From positions 1 to 64,000 of the forward strand of contig NZ_JHVC01000014.1 of the NCBI RefSeq assembly GCF_000619945.1: a DNA stretch of 64,000 nucleotides, in the 5' to 3' direction. Position numbers and translations under genes: made by a program. The notes under the pieces were generated by a model that worked only from the letters and a program-made list of their open reading frames with translations, was not told the DNA's origin and searched no databases. Origin of the DNA: Clostridium lundense DSM 17049 (lineage in GTDB: Bacteria > Bacillota > Clostridia > Clostridiales > Clostridiaceae). This document shows, in pieces, positions 27,490 through 36,915 of this stretch (positions within the stretch are counted from its first letter, which is position 1; every line of letters starts with the position of its first letter).

Positions 27490-28176
27490 CTATTGCATTA
27501 TCTTCCTCCAAGTCCTCTCCCCTACAATTCCATCCATCACAAGTCCCTTATCCCTCTGAAACCTTTTAACCGCTTCTAAAGTACCGTATCCAAAATATCC
27601 ATCCGCTCCACAACTTCCAACACTATAACCTTTTTCTATAAGCTTCTTTTGAATAAGTCTTACATTATTATCCTTTACACTAGGATTCATTATAAGTAAA
27701 TACCCAGGATAACTTGTACAATCTTTTGGTGCAGCTCCTGATCTTACTTCTCTTCTTATTCTATCCAAAGGAAAATTCTTACCAGGACAATCTGTGGCAT
27801 TAAGCTCTCTGTGACCATAGATTTCAGTTATATTGTATTTATTACATATGCAGCGAATTAATTCTATAAGTGCATTATACTGAATATCTGGCATAGTTTC
27901 AAAGTTATAACTTCCTTCTACACAAATACCTATAGATATTGCATTATAATTTATACAATGAGCATCTAAAGCCTTTTCACCCCTTCCTTTATAGATAACT
28001 CCATTTTTTCGTACTAAGTAATGATACCCACAGCCGGACCAACCATTATTTAAATGCCAGTTATGAATATCTTCTATGCTGCAGCTTACTGCTTCTGCAT
28101 GATGAAGAATAACCTTTCTAGGAGAGTTACAATAAGTCAAACCATTAAATTTTAAATCTGTGTTTATAATATTCAT
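27490..28176 (-). CDS. N-acetylmuramoyl-L-alanine amidase with peptidoglycan-binding domain
   Basis: The 228-residue protein starts with an Amidase_2 domain: VILHHAEAVSCSIEDIHNWH (zinc His), GYHYLVRKNGVIYKGR, and IYGHRELNATDCPGKNF (second zinc His and Cys). After residue 165, VRLIQKKLIEKGYSVGSCGADGYFGYGTLEAVKRF is a PG_binding_1 domain. It would cut the amide bond between muramic acid and the stem peptide. There is no signal peptide, as in phage endolysins, so it may be a prophage remnant. The ATG follows GAGGGG. Confidence 0.9.
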   Translation of the reverse strand: MNIINTDLKFNGLTYCNSPRKVILHHAEAVSCSIEDIHNWHLNNGWSGCGYHYLVRKNGVIYKGRGEKALDAHCINYNAISIGICVEGSYNFETMPDIQYNALIELIRCICNKYNITEIYGHRELNATDCPGKNFPLDRIRREVRSGAAPKDCTSYPGYLLIMNPSVKDNNVRLIQKKLIEKGYSVGSCGADGYFGYGTLEAVKRFQRDKGLVMDGIVGERTWRKIMQ

Positions 28177-28258
28177 ATTTCTTCCCCTCGATATTTAAAA
28201 AGCTCCCACTGCCTTCCTGCTTATTTTAAATATTGACTTGTTTTTAGTTTGTTTTCAT

Positions 28259-30055
28259 CTAAACGTAATACTGTGCCTGAGCCATATACATACTTTCGTA
28301 TTGGCTTCCCTTCTCTTTTATTAATTCATCGTGAGTTCCATATTGAATAATCTCACCATTATGGAATATGGCTATTTTATCGCATAACTTACAGCTTGAT
28401 AATCTATGTGATATATATATAGCTGTTTTTTTCCCTATTAAATCCCTAAATCTACTATATATCTCAAACTCAGCAATAGGATCTAACGCTGCTGTTGGTT
28501 CGTCTAAAACTACTATTGGTGCATCCTTATAAATTGCTCTTGAAATAGCTATCTTTTGAGACTGACCTCCTGAGAACTCTATACCATCTTCCTCGAAGGT
28601 TTTATATATACTAGTGTTTATTCCTTTTGGTAGATTCAATATATCCTTTTCAAGTCCTGCCTCTCTAAGAGTTCTTTCAATATCCTCATCTTTTGAACTT
28701 TCATAATCATTAAGAGCTATATTTTCTTTTATACTAAATGCCATAAGCTTAAAATCTTGAAATACTACAGACAATAGCTTCATATATTCCTTATAATCAT
28801 ACTCTTTTATGTTTACACCATTTAATAAAATTTCCCCTTCTGTAGGTTCATAAAGTCTTGTAAGTAATTTTATAAAAGTAGTTTTTCCTGCTCCGTTTAG
28901 TCCTACCACTGATAGTTTTTCTCCGTCTTTAATGGCAATAGATACATTTTTCAGGGTATATTCTTTGTTCCGTGGATATTTAAAGGATATATTTTTGAAT
29001 TCTATATTAAATTCACTTATATTCCCAGTCTTCTTAGTTCCCTCTATATTTTTAGATTTAATTTGCTCAAATTCCATATATGGCTCTAATAATTTGCACA
29101 TCTGCCTTAAAGAAATAATGGCAGTACTAAAATCAGATATTGTGATACTAAAATTAATAGCTGAGGATGCATACATTGTAAATGAACCTATGCCTACAGA
29201 TTTTGTAAACACCTTATAAGTCATATACGCATAAATAACTGCCATCTGAATTTGAAGATTTATCTTATTAAATCCATTATATTTCCATACAATTTTAAAC
29301 ATCTTACTAAATTCATTTAATGAATCCTTATTATATTCTTCATATTTTTTCATAATTAAAGGACTTATATTGTATAATCTTATATCTTTACCACTAGAAA
29401 AATCTTTAATTACTTCATCAAAATATTGACCAATTCTATTTAGTGGAATTAATACTTTATATATTCCGAAACGTGCTTCCTGAGATTTTTTATACATAAA
29501 AGAATTTGCCACTACTATACAAAGTGTAAATAAAACAATATATAAATTTAAAGTTGCAATTACTGTCATAAGCCCTATTATAGTTATAATATGTGTGAAT
29601 ATTTTCGTTGTTTCACTTATCATTCTCTCTATAACATTTTGATTATTAATAAGATATATAGCTTTTTCCTTCAAATCTAAGACTTCAGGGTCCTCTATTT
29701 TTTCAAAGTCCATATTCATTATTTTTTTTCCAGTTAATAAGTTAAACTCATTGGAAATTTCTATATTTTTTATATCTAGTATAGTATCCAACCATCTATT
29801 AAATAAATTCAATATGAAATTTCCAACTACAATCATGAATGCCAGTGGTATAATTATCTCTACTCTCTTTTGATTAGTTAATTCATCTATAATAAATTTA
29901 GGCATTATTATATTAACAAAAGGGGGTAACGCCTTAAATATGCAGGATATAATTAGGACAGGAATATATGACTTTGAAATTCTGTAAGTTAACTTTAGAA
30001 AATGTACAGCAGTACTAAAATCTTTTTTTAATCCTAAAATCTTTTCTTTGTTCAT
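28259..30055 (-). CDS. ABC exporter half-transporter, second gene of a pair
   Basis: The 598-residue protein has an N-terminal membrane domain of about six helices (to about residue 310) and a C-terminal ATPase with VVGLNGAGKTTFIKLL (Walker A), FSGGQSQKIAISRAI (signature), PIVVLDEPTAALD (Walker B) and AIYISHRLSS (switch His). It begins one base after the stop of the paired transporter and very likely forms a heterodimer with it. The substrate is unknown; peptides or drugs are usual. Confidence 0.85.
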   Translation of the reverse strand: MNKEKILGLKKDFSTAVHFLKLTYRISKSYIPVLIISCIFKALPPFVNIIMPKFIIDELTNQKRVEIIIPLAFMIVVGNFILNLFNRWLDTILDIKNIEISNEFNLLTGKKIMNMDFEKIEDPEVLDLKEKAIYLINNQNVIERMISETTKIFTHIITIIGLMTVIATLNLYIVLFTLCIVVANSFMYKKSQEARFGIYKVLIPLNRIGQYFDEVIKDFSSGKDIRLYNISPLIMKKYEEYNKDSLNEFSKMFKIVWKYNGFNKINLQIQMAVIYAYMTYKVFTKSVGIGSFTMYASSAINFSITISDFSTAIISLRQMCKLLEPYMEFEQIKSKNIEGTKKTGNISEFNIEFKNISFKYPRNKEYTLKNVSIAIKDGEKLSVVGLNGAGKTTFIKLLTRLYEPTEGEILLNGVNIKEYDYKEYMKLLSVVFQDFKLMAFSIKENIALNDYESSKDEDIERTLREAGLEKDILNLPKGINTSIYKTFEEDGIEFSGGQSQKIAISRAIYKDAPIVVLDEPTAALDPIAEFEIYSRFRDLIGKKTAIYISHRLSSCKLCDKIAIFHNGEIIQYGTHDELIKEKGSQYESMYMAQAQYYV

Positions 30056-30056
30056 G

Positions 30057-31871
30057 CTATATCCCCTCTGATGCTAAGTTTACATCTTTATAATAAGATG
30101 CTTGTACATTAAACATCTCTGCATATTTTCCATTTTTATTTAAAAGTTCATTATGCGTTCCATATTCCTTTATTTCTCCATCCTCAAAAAAAGCTATAAC
30201 GTCACAAAACTGTGTACTCGCTAATCTATGAGATATAAAAAGTGCTGTTTTACTACCGATCATGTCATTAAAGCTTTTATAAATATTGTATTCTGCAATA
30301 GGATCTAAGGCTGCTGTAGGTTCATCTAAAATTACAATAGGTCCATCTTTGTACAATCCTCTTGCAAGTGCTAGCTTCTGATTTTCTCCTCCTGAAAGTT
30401 CTATACCAGTGGAATCTAATATTTTAAGTAAGGATGTATCTATTCCCTTTTCTAAAGAATGGATTTTTTCTTTCATTCCAGCCCTATAAATACTCTCAAC
30501 TACCTTTTCCCTATCTATTTTATCTGTATCCTTAAGAGCTATATTTTCAGCTATAGAAAAGGCAAACATTTTTATTTCTTGGAATACTACTGAAAATAAC
30601 TTATAATACTCATCCTTAGAAAACTTTGAAATTTTTATCCCATTTAGTAATATTTCACCCTCTGTAGGCTCATATAATCTAGTTAGCAACTTAACAAAAG
30701 TGGTTTTTCCTGCTCCATTAACTCCTACTATAGCTAATCTCTGACCCTTATTTATTTTTAAGGAAAGATTTTTATAAATATATCTTTCACTACTTGGATA
30801 TTTAAAGGATACATTTTTAAATTCTATTTCGTAATTCTCTTCTTTAGGGATATCCACGTAATTGGAATTTTCTATTTTTAAATCAGTTTCCAAGAAGTTT
30901 CTATAGTCGTTTATATATAAATTCTGAGCATTTATATGAGCTATATCCTCCAAGATCTTTTGCATCCAAGCTGCAAATCCCCCAATTATAGCAAAGTACA
31001 GGGTGAAATTTCCTATACTCATGTGATCATATAATACCTTGTAAATTAAGTAAGCATATATTCCGCCCTCTCTAATGAGGAGAAGAAAAGCATCCACTAA
31101 CATTACCTTAAAATCTTTATATTTAATATCCTTCTGAATTTTAACTAGCTCCATGTTAATGTATTGAAATTTGTTAGCTATACGTTTACTTAAATCAAAA
31201 ATTCTTACATCCTTACCATAAGCAAAATTAGACATAATATCATAAATATAATCGCTTTTTCTTTTTAATTCTGAAATATCATCTTTTTTTCTATACTCAT
31301 ATTTCTTCACTCTAATAGTCAAATAGTAAATAGTAACTACATTAGCTATCAAATATAATAGAATCCATGGACTTAAGTTAACTACAATAGTTATATATCC
31401 GAGGAATGTAATGCCTGCACCAAATAATCCAAAAAGCTTACGAAGCACTCCTTCAATACCAACAAGAGTACCACTTACAGCTCTGTATGCAGTTTCTATA
31501 TCATTTAAGGTTTTAGTGTCTTCAGTATATTTAAAATCCATATTCATACACTTTTCATTCATAAGATTACTAAATCTAAATCCTATATCTGTTAATCTAG
31601 GAGCATAAGCCCCCTCTAAATATGCATTAAAATAATTTAATGCAGCAGATATAATAACATAACTTAATAATATAGTAATTAACTGTTCCCCCCTATTAGC
31701 TCCCATTAATTCATCCAGTAAAAACTTCAGTGCAAATATATTTATAAATGGAACTATAGCTGTTACTATTGTATACAATTCAAAGTAAAAAAATAATTTT
31801 TTGTCCCATTTCCAAACCTTCTTAACTAAAAACTCAATATTAGCCGTAACACTTCTCTTACTATTTTTCAT
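30057..31871 (-). CDS. ABC exporter half-transporter, first gene of a pair
   Basis: The 604-residue protein has membrane helices in residues about 25-310 and an ATPase with IVGVNGAGKTTFVKLL, LSGGENQKLALARGL, PIVILDEPTAALD and ALFISHRLAS. All ATPase residues look intact. The signature has E in place of the usual Q (SGGEN). The ATG follows GAGAGGAAG. The upstream region carries a fragment of an IS256-type end, so the native promoter may have been altered. Confidence 0.85.
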   Translation of the reverse strand: MKNSKRSVTANIEFLVKKVWKWDKKLFFYFELYTIVTAIVPFINIFALKFLLDELMGANRGEQLITILLSYVIISAALNYFNAYLEGAYAPRLTDIGFRFSNLMNEKCMNMDFKYTEDTKTLNDIETAYRAVSGTLVGIEGVLRKLFGLFGAGITFLGYITIVVNLSPWILLYLIANVVTIYYLTIRVKKYEYRKKDDISELKRKSDYIYDIMSNFAYGKDVRIFDLSKRIANKFQYINMELVKIQKDIKYKDFKVMLVDAFLLLIREGGIYAYLIYKVLYDHMSIGNFTLYFAIIGGFAAWMQKILEDIAHINAQNLYINDYRNFLETDLKIENSNYVDIPKEENYEIEFKNVSFKYPSSERYIYKNLSLKINKGQRLAIVGVNGAGKTTFVKLLTRLYEPTEGEILLNGIKISKFSKDEYYKLFSVVFQEIKMFAFSIAENIALKDTDKIDREKVVESIYRAGMKEKIHSLEKGIDTSLLKILDSTGIELSGGENQKLALARGLYKDGPIVILDEPTAALDPIAEYNIYKSFNDMIGSKTALFISHRLASTQFCDVIAFFEDGEIKEYGTHNELLNKNGKYAEMFNVQASYYKDVNLASEGI

Positions 31872-31902
31872 TAATTTTCTTCCTCTCTATATATTTAAAA
31901 AT

Positions 31903-31981
31903 ATTCTTTTTTCCATAACAAAACAGCCTCCTATGATATTTATATTTTATCATAGAAAGCTGTTATATTTTGTAATTTATA
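31903..31981 (-). repeat. Relic of an IS256-type element end
   Basis: About 68 bases from 31,912 match the start-side end of the IS256-family element at the left edge of the window (about 226-295), including CATAACAAAACAGCCTCC. The coding part is lost except for a short matching stretch with an internal deletion. The rest of 31,982-32,165 holds only a copy of the TTACTTATGGTA-type dispersed repeat. Confidence 0.75.
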
Positions 31982-32165
31982 TATTTTTTAACAAATAGTA
32001 CCATTGAATCTGAGAATAGTAAACATCGCATTTACTTATGGTATGGTTCTCCGTATCAGCGGTAAGTGAGGTTTTGAACATATTACCTTCCCTAATTTTA
32101 TATAACTTTTTCTTCATAAATATAGCCATCCCTTTCTTTGTTTTAACATAATCTTTACGTGTATT

Positions 32166-32897
32166 TTACTCCTGTGTGATTTTTCCTTCCCATCTGTTGA
32201 ACCATAGAATTGATAAAATTAGAACAATGGAAGTCAAAATGATCATAGAAATAATCCCAGAAATAATAGATGAACTTGAAAAATTAAAATAGTTTTCTAA
32301 AAATCTGACACTGCATTCCCAAGGAATGATTGGCCAAATTTTATCACCAATGGCAGTTTGAAAGTAACCTGCTAGAATTGTACCTGCTATTCCTAGTAAC
32401 ACAGAAACACTAGAACCAAATCGAAAAGCAACTGATAAATGTAATGAGTATAAAAACAAGTTACTGAATAAGAATATTGGAAATATACCAATATATGAAT
32501 TCAATGGAGCTACATTAGTATCTAAAAATAAATTGACGCCAATATAAAAACATAATTCATACAGTATTAAATTGATAGCTGAAAGAAATAATATAAAAAA
32601 TAATTTCCCTAGATATATGCTTATTCGAGATTCCACTAGGCCCAAAGTATTTTGCATACCGTTTATGTTTCTATCTAATTGAGTAAAAGCAGATACAACA
32701 ATACCTACAAAAGTTGGATAACATATTTGTAATATAATGAAAAATACTCTCACGTCAGTAATGATACGGTATCCAGAAATAGTGTAATAATATAAAAATA
32801 AAAATGTAATCACTATAGGCAGTAACAAATGCAATAAAAGAAGAGGAGTCCGTTTTAGTTTGATAAAATTAGAGCTGAACTCTCTCAAAATTGTCAT
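32166..32897 (-). CDS. Lantibiotic-immunity ABC permease, MutG/EpiG type
   Basis: The 243-residue protein has six predicted membrane helices and the sequence pattern of LanG permeases (TPLLLLHLLLPIVITFLFLYYY; WPIIPWECSVRF). It overlaps the preceding permease by 4 bases (ATGA). With LanE and LanF it would expel lantibiotics from the membrane. Confidence 0.8.
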   Translation of the reverse strand: MTILREFSSNFIKLKRTPLLLLHLLLPIVITFLFLYYYTISGYRIITDVRVFFIILQICYPTFVGIVVSAFTQLDRNINGMQNTLGLVESRISIYLGKLFFILFLSAINLILYELCFYIGVNLFLDTNVAPLNSYIGIFPIFLFSNLFLYSLHLSVAFRFGSSVSVLLGIAGTILAGYFQTAIGDKIWPIIPWECSVRFLENYFNFSSSSIISGIISMIILTSIVLILSILWFNRWEGKITQE

Positions 32898-33655
32898 TTA
32901 CGATACACCTGCTTTCTATACCAACCTGAAAACAAGATGGTAAGGGCAACTACAGTAAATAGGGAAATTAACACTAATAATGAACTTTGTCCTAGACTTA
33001 AAATACATCTTGAGCCAGATTCAACTAATAATCCATTTGGTAAAACTCCAAATAATGTAATCATAAACCTCCCAGTCCAGCTATATGGGAAAATCCAAAA
33101 TAAAGGAGTCAATGCAAAGAATAATCCGCCAAATGCACTAGCAAATAAACTTAATATCAGAGAACCAATAAACCCAACTTTTTCATCTAAAAATAAGCAT
33201 AAAGGGATCTGCCATAATAAAGAAATCCACAATAAAATGTATCCTAAAATATAGTATCCAATATACCCAATTGCTACTGAAAACCCTGACAATATAAATT
33301 CAGAGATAATAGTGATAAATGACAGCAACAATGACATTACTAAAAGATTAAGTGCTATCAAAATTGTTTTAGAAATAAATGTTTTCTTTAGATCAATAGG
33401 TAAACTATAAAGAGTTCTGTATTTATGTTTTTTTTCTTTGTTATTCACTTGATGACATAAAAACATAATTGACAATGATGCAATAGGCATACTCCAATTA
33501 CAAACGATGGAACTTGAAAAGCCTCCCAAACCAATACCAACAAACATGAAAACCATAGATACCAAAATTAAGACTAATGGTATCAATATGGTGAGTTTTC
33601 TGAATAGTGAGTGCCTAAATTTTAGATTTTCTGCTTTTAAATATGCTTGTAACAT
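32894..33655 (-). CDS. Lantibiotic-immunity ABC permease, MutE/EpiE type
   Basis: The 253-residue protein has six predicted membrane helices and the LanE-typical HKYRTLYSLPIDLKKTFISK in the loop after helix 2. It starts on the TGATG of the ATPase gene, which points to translational coupling. It pairs with the LanG permease downstream. Confidence 0.8.
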   Translation of the reverse strand: MLQAYLKAENLKFRHSLFRKLTILIPLVLILVSMVFMFVGIGLGGFSSSIVCNWSMPIASLSIMFLCHQVNNKEKKHKYRTLYSLPIDLKKTFISKTILIALNLLVMSLLLSFITIISEFILSGFSVAIGYIGYYILGYILLWISLLWQIPLCLFLDEKVGFIGSLILSLFASAFGGLFFALTPLFWIFPYSWTGRFMITLFGVLPNGLLVESGSRCILSLGQSSLLVLISLFTVVALTILFSGWYRKQVYRK

Positions 33656-34356
33656 CAGGATTCACGCTCCTTTCTGATAATATCCATAAACAATTGCTCC
33701 AAATTTTCATTTGCATCAATTTTATCTTGGTGTAGGAGTGTTCCATTGTATATAATTCCAATATCATCAGCAACTTGTTGTACTTCGCTTAAAATATGGC
33801 TAGATATAATAACAGAAATTCCTGAGTCTGCTAAAGTTCGAATCATTTTTCTTAATTCTTCAATTCCAAAAGGGTCTAATCCATTTGTAGGCTCATCTAA
33901 AACAAGCAGCTTTGGATTATTTAGTAGTGCTAATGCAATCCCCAACCTTTGCTTCATTCCTAACGAGAAATCTGAGGCTTTTTTATTTTTTGCATCCATT
34001 AAGTCCATTTTTTGTAAAACTTCACTACATTTTTTCAGTGAAATGCCTAAAAGAGTTGCACGCACTTTTAAATTTTCAAATGCTGTTAAGTTCTCATATA
34101 GTGGAGGTGATTCGATCAATGAACCAATATTTAATAAATCTTTTCGCGTCCAATAGTGGTTATTGAATAATATTTCACCTGATGTCGGTCTAATAATTCC
34201 AGTAATCATCTTTAATAAGGTAGATTTACCGGCACCATTAGGTCCTAATAGACCATAGACAGAATTTTTTCTTACAGACATAGATAAATCTTTTACTGCA
34301 TAGGTCTTTTTAAATTTTTTAGAAACACTATGTGTTTTTATGATATACTCCTGCAT
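33655..34356 (-). CDS. Lantibiotic-immunity ABC ATPase, MutF/BcrA type
   Basis: I choose the ATG at 34356 (MQEYIIKTHSVSKKF), which follows AAGAAGG and gives 233 residues. Motifs are GLLGPNGAGKSTLLKMI (Walker A), FSLGMKQRLGIALALL (signature), LLVLDEPTNGLDP (Walker B) and VIISSHILSE. It powers the LanE/LanG permease pair. No lantibiotic biosynthesis gene is nearby, so this is self-standing resistance, probably controlled by the two-component system just upstream. Confidence 0.9.
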   Translation of the reverse strand: MQEYIIKTHSVSKKFKKTYAVKDLSMSVRKNSVYGLLGPNGAGKSTLLKMITGIIRPTSGEILFNNHYWTRKDLLNIGSLIESPPLYENLTAFENLKVRATLLGISLKKCSEVLQKMDLMDAKNKKASDFSLGMKQRLGIALALLNNPKLLVLDEPTNGLDPFGIEELRKMIRTLADSGISVIISSHILSEVQQVADDIGIIYNGTLLHQDKIDANENLEQLFMDIIRKERES

Positions 34357-34437
34357 TATTATTTCCTTCTTTCTTTTTGTATTTAACAGAGGGCATTCCA
34401 TAGAATACAATTTATGTTAATTATTACACCTACGGTT

Positions 34438-34455
34438 TTGCCATAATTATGGTAA
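34438..34455. promoter_or_regulatory. Palindrome upstream of the immunity ABC operon
   Basis: TTGCCATAATTATGGTAA is a nearly perfect 18-bp palindrome lying 83-100 bases upstream of the ATPase start. It may be the binding site of the adjacent OmpR-type regulator or another dimeric repressor. This is a position-based inference. Confidence 0.35.
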
Positions 34456-34508
34456 CAACTAATTATAAGGATTTTATAAGGAAACGGAAATATACTATTG
34501 GAATTAAA

Positions 34509-34553
34509 AAAAGTAAGTCACTAGAATACGTTCCAGTGACTTACTTTTTTTTA
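34509..34553 (-). terminator. Terminator after the sensor kinase gene (works on both strands)
   Basis: AAGTAAGTCACT and AGTGACTTACTT pair over 12 bp or more with T-runs outside both arms. It separates the regulator-kinase pair from the immunity ABC operon. Confidence 0.8.
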
Positions 34554-34613
34554 TTGATGCATGCGTAAGTAGTCAATTAGTGCTTATTTAATGTTTGTAA
34601 TATTAGCTGGTGT

Positions 34614-35945
34614 CTAGTGAAATTTGATTGTTACCAATGCACCAGAATCATAGTTTTGTAGTTTAATCTGTCCTGCATGTATTTTTACTACTTGCAAAGC
34701 AAACCATAGACCAAGGCCATTGTGCTCACTTTTAGCACGAGCTGTATCATCCCTCCAAAGGCGTTCAGTTGCATGTTGTAATGCTGCCTTACTGAAACCA
34801 GGACCTTCATCACGCACAATAATTTTCCATCCATCATTTATTATTTTACCTTCTAAATAGACATTTCTCCCTGCCTGGGTATGTTGAATAGCATTTTGTA
34901 CTATGTTTCCCAAAGCACGAAGCAAACGATCTTTCTGAATATTTGTGATACCTTCTAACTTATTTTGTTTTTGCAAATAAACTTTCTTATTTTCTGCAAT
35001 AGCAATAGTATTTTGATATAACTCATCAAGTATATCGGATAAGCTGATTTTTTCAAATTCTTCATCCATACCTATAGAAGTTTCCAGCAAACTTGCTACA
35101 TACTGTTTTGCTCGATTACTGCTTGACATAATTGTTTTCACCATTCTTCGGCTATCATCAGATAGCTCTTCATCTAACAAAAGTTCAGCGTTACCACCTA
35201 TCAGAGTAAGTGGAGTTTTTAAGTCATGTGCAAGTGCTTCTATTTCTGACTGACGTTCTTGCTTTGCAGCCCACTGTAAAGATAAAGAGTTATACAATGC
35301 TTTTCGCATATGTTCCATAGCATCAAGTGCCTGATCATACTCACGTATGCCAGCATAAGGAATTGCAAACTCCAACTCTTGTGCAGCTACTTTTTCACTT
35401 ACTTCACCAAATAGTTTCAGTTTAGTAGCAAGGCGATGGCGAAGCCACAAAGTATTAAACAGCACGCAAAGAATCCATGCAATACACAGTGTAGCCAACC
35501 ATAGATATTCAAAAGGAGGCAACATACTTCGCAAAGTAGGATTTACAAACTCTCTCCTGTAATTCCAAGAAATCACTATGGTACTTCCATCTGAGTAAGT
35601 ATATTGTGAAATATGTATGTCATTTATATTTTTTCTTAAAGAAACAGCCAATGTTTCCAATTCTTTTCCTTCTACATTGCTCTCTAGTATCTCACCACTT
35701 TTATCAAACAAAGCGTACTTTGCTAGAAAATTATCATCAGGTGAAACAAAATTTTTGGGTTTTCCAGCTAACATTTTCTCCACTTGTTGGTTAGATACTG
35801 ATCCATGATAAATAATTCCATTTTTTTGTAGTAGTTGTAGGGTGATAAACCATATTATGCAGCATAACAACATACTTCCCAGCATAACTATAGCAAAACG
35901 TAAAAGTACAAATGAAAGACTTATAGAATGTTGTCTTTTCGCCAT
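34614..35945 (-). CDS. Sensor histidine kinase (lantibiotic-type)
   Basis: The ATG at 35945 (MAKRQHSISLSF) follows GGGGGGT and overlaps the regulator gene by 25 bases, giving 443 residues. Two membrane helices (about 17-40 and 155-175) bracket an extracytoplasmic domain of about 115 residues. The cytoplasmic part has EALAHDLKTPLTLI (H box), NIVQNAIQHTQAG (N box), VRDEGPGFS (G1) and GLGLWFAL (G2). It should phosphorylate the regulator encoded just upstream. Confidence 0.9.
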   Translation of the reverse strand: MAKRQHSISLSFVLLRFAIVMLGSMLLCCIIWFITLQLLQKNGIIYHGSVSNQQVEKMLAGKPKNFVSPDDNFLAKYALFDKSGEILESNVEGKELETLAVSLRKNINDIHISQYTYSDGSTIVISWNYRREFVNPTLRSMLPPFEYLWLATLCIAWILCVLFNTLWLRHRLATKLKLFGEVSEKVAAQELEFAIPYAGIREYDQALDAMEHMRKALYNSLSLQWAAKQERQSEIEALAHDLKTPLTLIGGNAELLLDEELSDDSRRMVKTIMSSSNRAKQYVASLLETSIGMDEEFEKISLSDILDELYQNTIAIAENKKVYLQKQNKLEGITNIQKDRLLRALGNIVQNAIQHTQAGRNVYLEGKIINDGWKIIVRDEGPGFSKAALQHATERLWRDDTARAKSEHNGLGLWFALQVVKIHAGQIKLQNYDSGALVTIKFH

Positions 35946-36595
35946 TTGTAGCCTACCCCCCAAACAGTTTCAATAGGATTAAGATCATAAACCTTTAGTT
36001 TAGCACGAATATTTTTTATATGTTCTACAATAGCTGAAGCATCCCCATCGGCATCAAAACCAAAAACAGCCTCATATAATTGTTCTTTGGTAAATACTTG
36101 TCCTGTATGCAAAGCCAAGTGTTCACTTATAGCGTATTCACCTTTAGTAAAGAGAAGCGTATCTTCACCTACAATAGCCATTTTTTCTTGCATGTTAAAC
36201 CTAACACCACCTCTACTAAGTGTGTGTGTAGGCTGACGAACTTCTCGACGTAGGTGAGCATTTACTCGTGCTCGTAATTCTGCAATACTGAAAGGCTTCT
36301 TAATATAATCATCAGCGCCTAATCCAAATCCTTGTACAAGAGCTGCATCCTCTGATTTTGCGGTTAAGAAAAGAATTGGGCAATCCGCTTCAGAACGTAT
36401 ACGGCTACAAAGCGAAAAACCATCTTCACCTGGCATCATTACATCTAGTAATAGAAGATCGTATTGTTGACATCTACTAGACTGTATTGTAGTAGCATCT
36501 ACTTCAGTATCTACTTGATGGCAATCTTTTTCTAAAGCAGTACGTACTAAATCTAGCATATCAAGATCATCATCAATAACTAATAATTTAGCCAT
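35921..36595 (-). CDS. OmpR-family response regulator
   Basis: The 224-residue protein has a receiver domain (VIDDDLDMLDL, phosphorylation Asp in LLLLDVMMPGEDGF, Lys in IKKPFSI) and a winged-helix DNA-binding domain (KEQLYEAVFGFD, VEHIKNIRAKL, ETVWGVGYKW). It pairs with the overlapping kinase and likely controls the immunity transporter. The ATG follows TAGGAGG. Confidence 0.9.
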   Translation of the reverse strand: MAKLLVIDDDLDMLDLVRTALEKDCHQVDTEVDATTIQSSRCQQYDLLLLDVMMPGEDGFSLCSRIRSEADCPILFLTAKSEDAALVQGFGLGADDYIKKPFSIAELRARVNAHLRREVRQPTHTLSRGGVRFNMQEKMAIVGEDTLLFTKGEYAISEHLALHTGQVFTKEQLYEAVFGFDADGDASAIVEHIKNIRAKLKVYDLNPIETVWGVGYKWRKDNIL

Positions 36596-36766
36596 ACTAT
36601 ATCCTCCTAAGTTAAAAATATATTAATTTGATTGTATTTATTATTAATAGGGAGTTGTTTGTCTTATATTAGCTGCCCTACAAATTCCTATTTACCTTTC
36701 ACTTTAAATTTATTACTTAACTCATTATAACATAACTTGTAAATATTTCATTGCTTATGGTACGGT

Positions 36767-36915
36767 TCAATAAGAATTACCCAATGATAAATACTTTTCA
36801 GTTAATGTTATAAATCCTTGTTCTTTAAGGTATTTATTAGATAGTGTTCTTGCTAAAATAGGGCTATTAGATATTCTGCAATAGCCTTTTCTTGTATGCC
36901 TGAATCTATCTCCTT
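36767..36915 (-). pseudogene. C-terminal scrap of a group II intron reverse transcriptase/maturase
   Basis: Directly after the stop of the Bce-type permease, one frame reads GYKGDRFRHTRKGYCRISNSP, then ILARTLSNKYLKEQGF, ending at TGA 36767-36769. The pattern RKGYWRxxNSPIL...TLxNxYL is typical of the extreme C-terminus of group II intron-encoded proteins. Nothing else of the intron is visible. The remaining spacer up to 36,595 contains one TTGTAAATATTTCATTGCTTA-like dispersed repeat. Confidence 0.55.
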
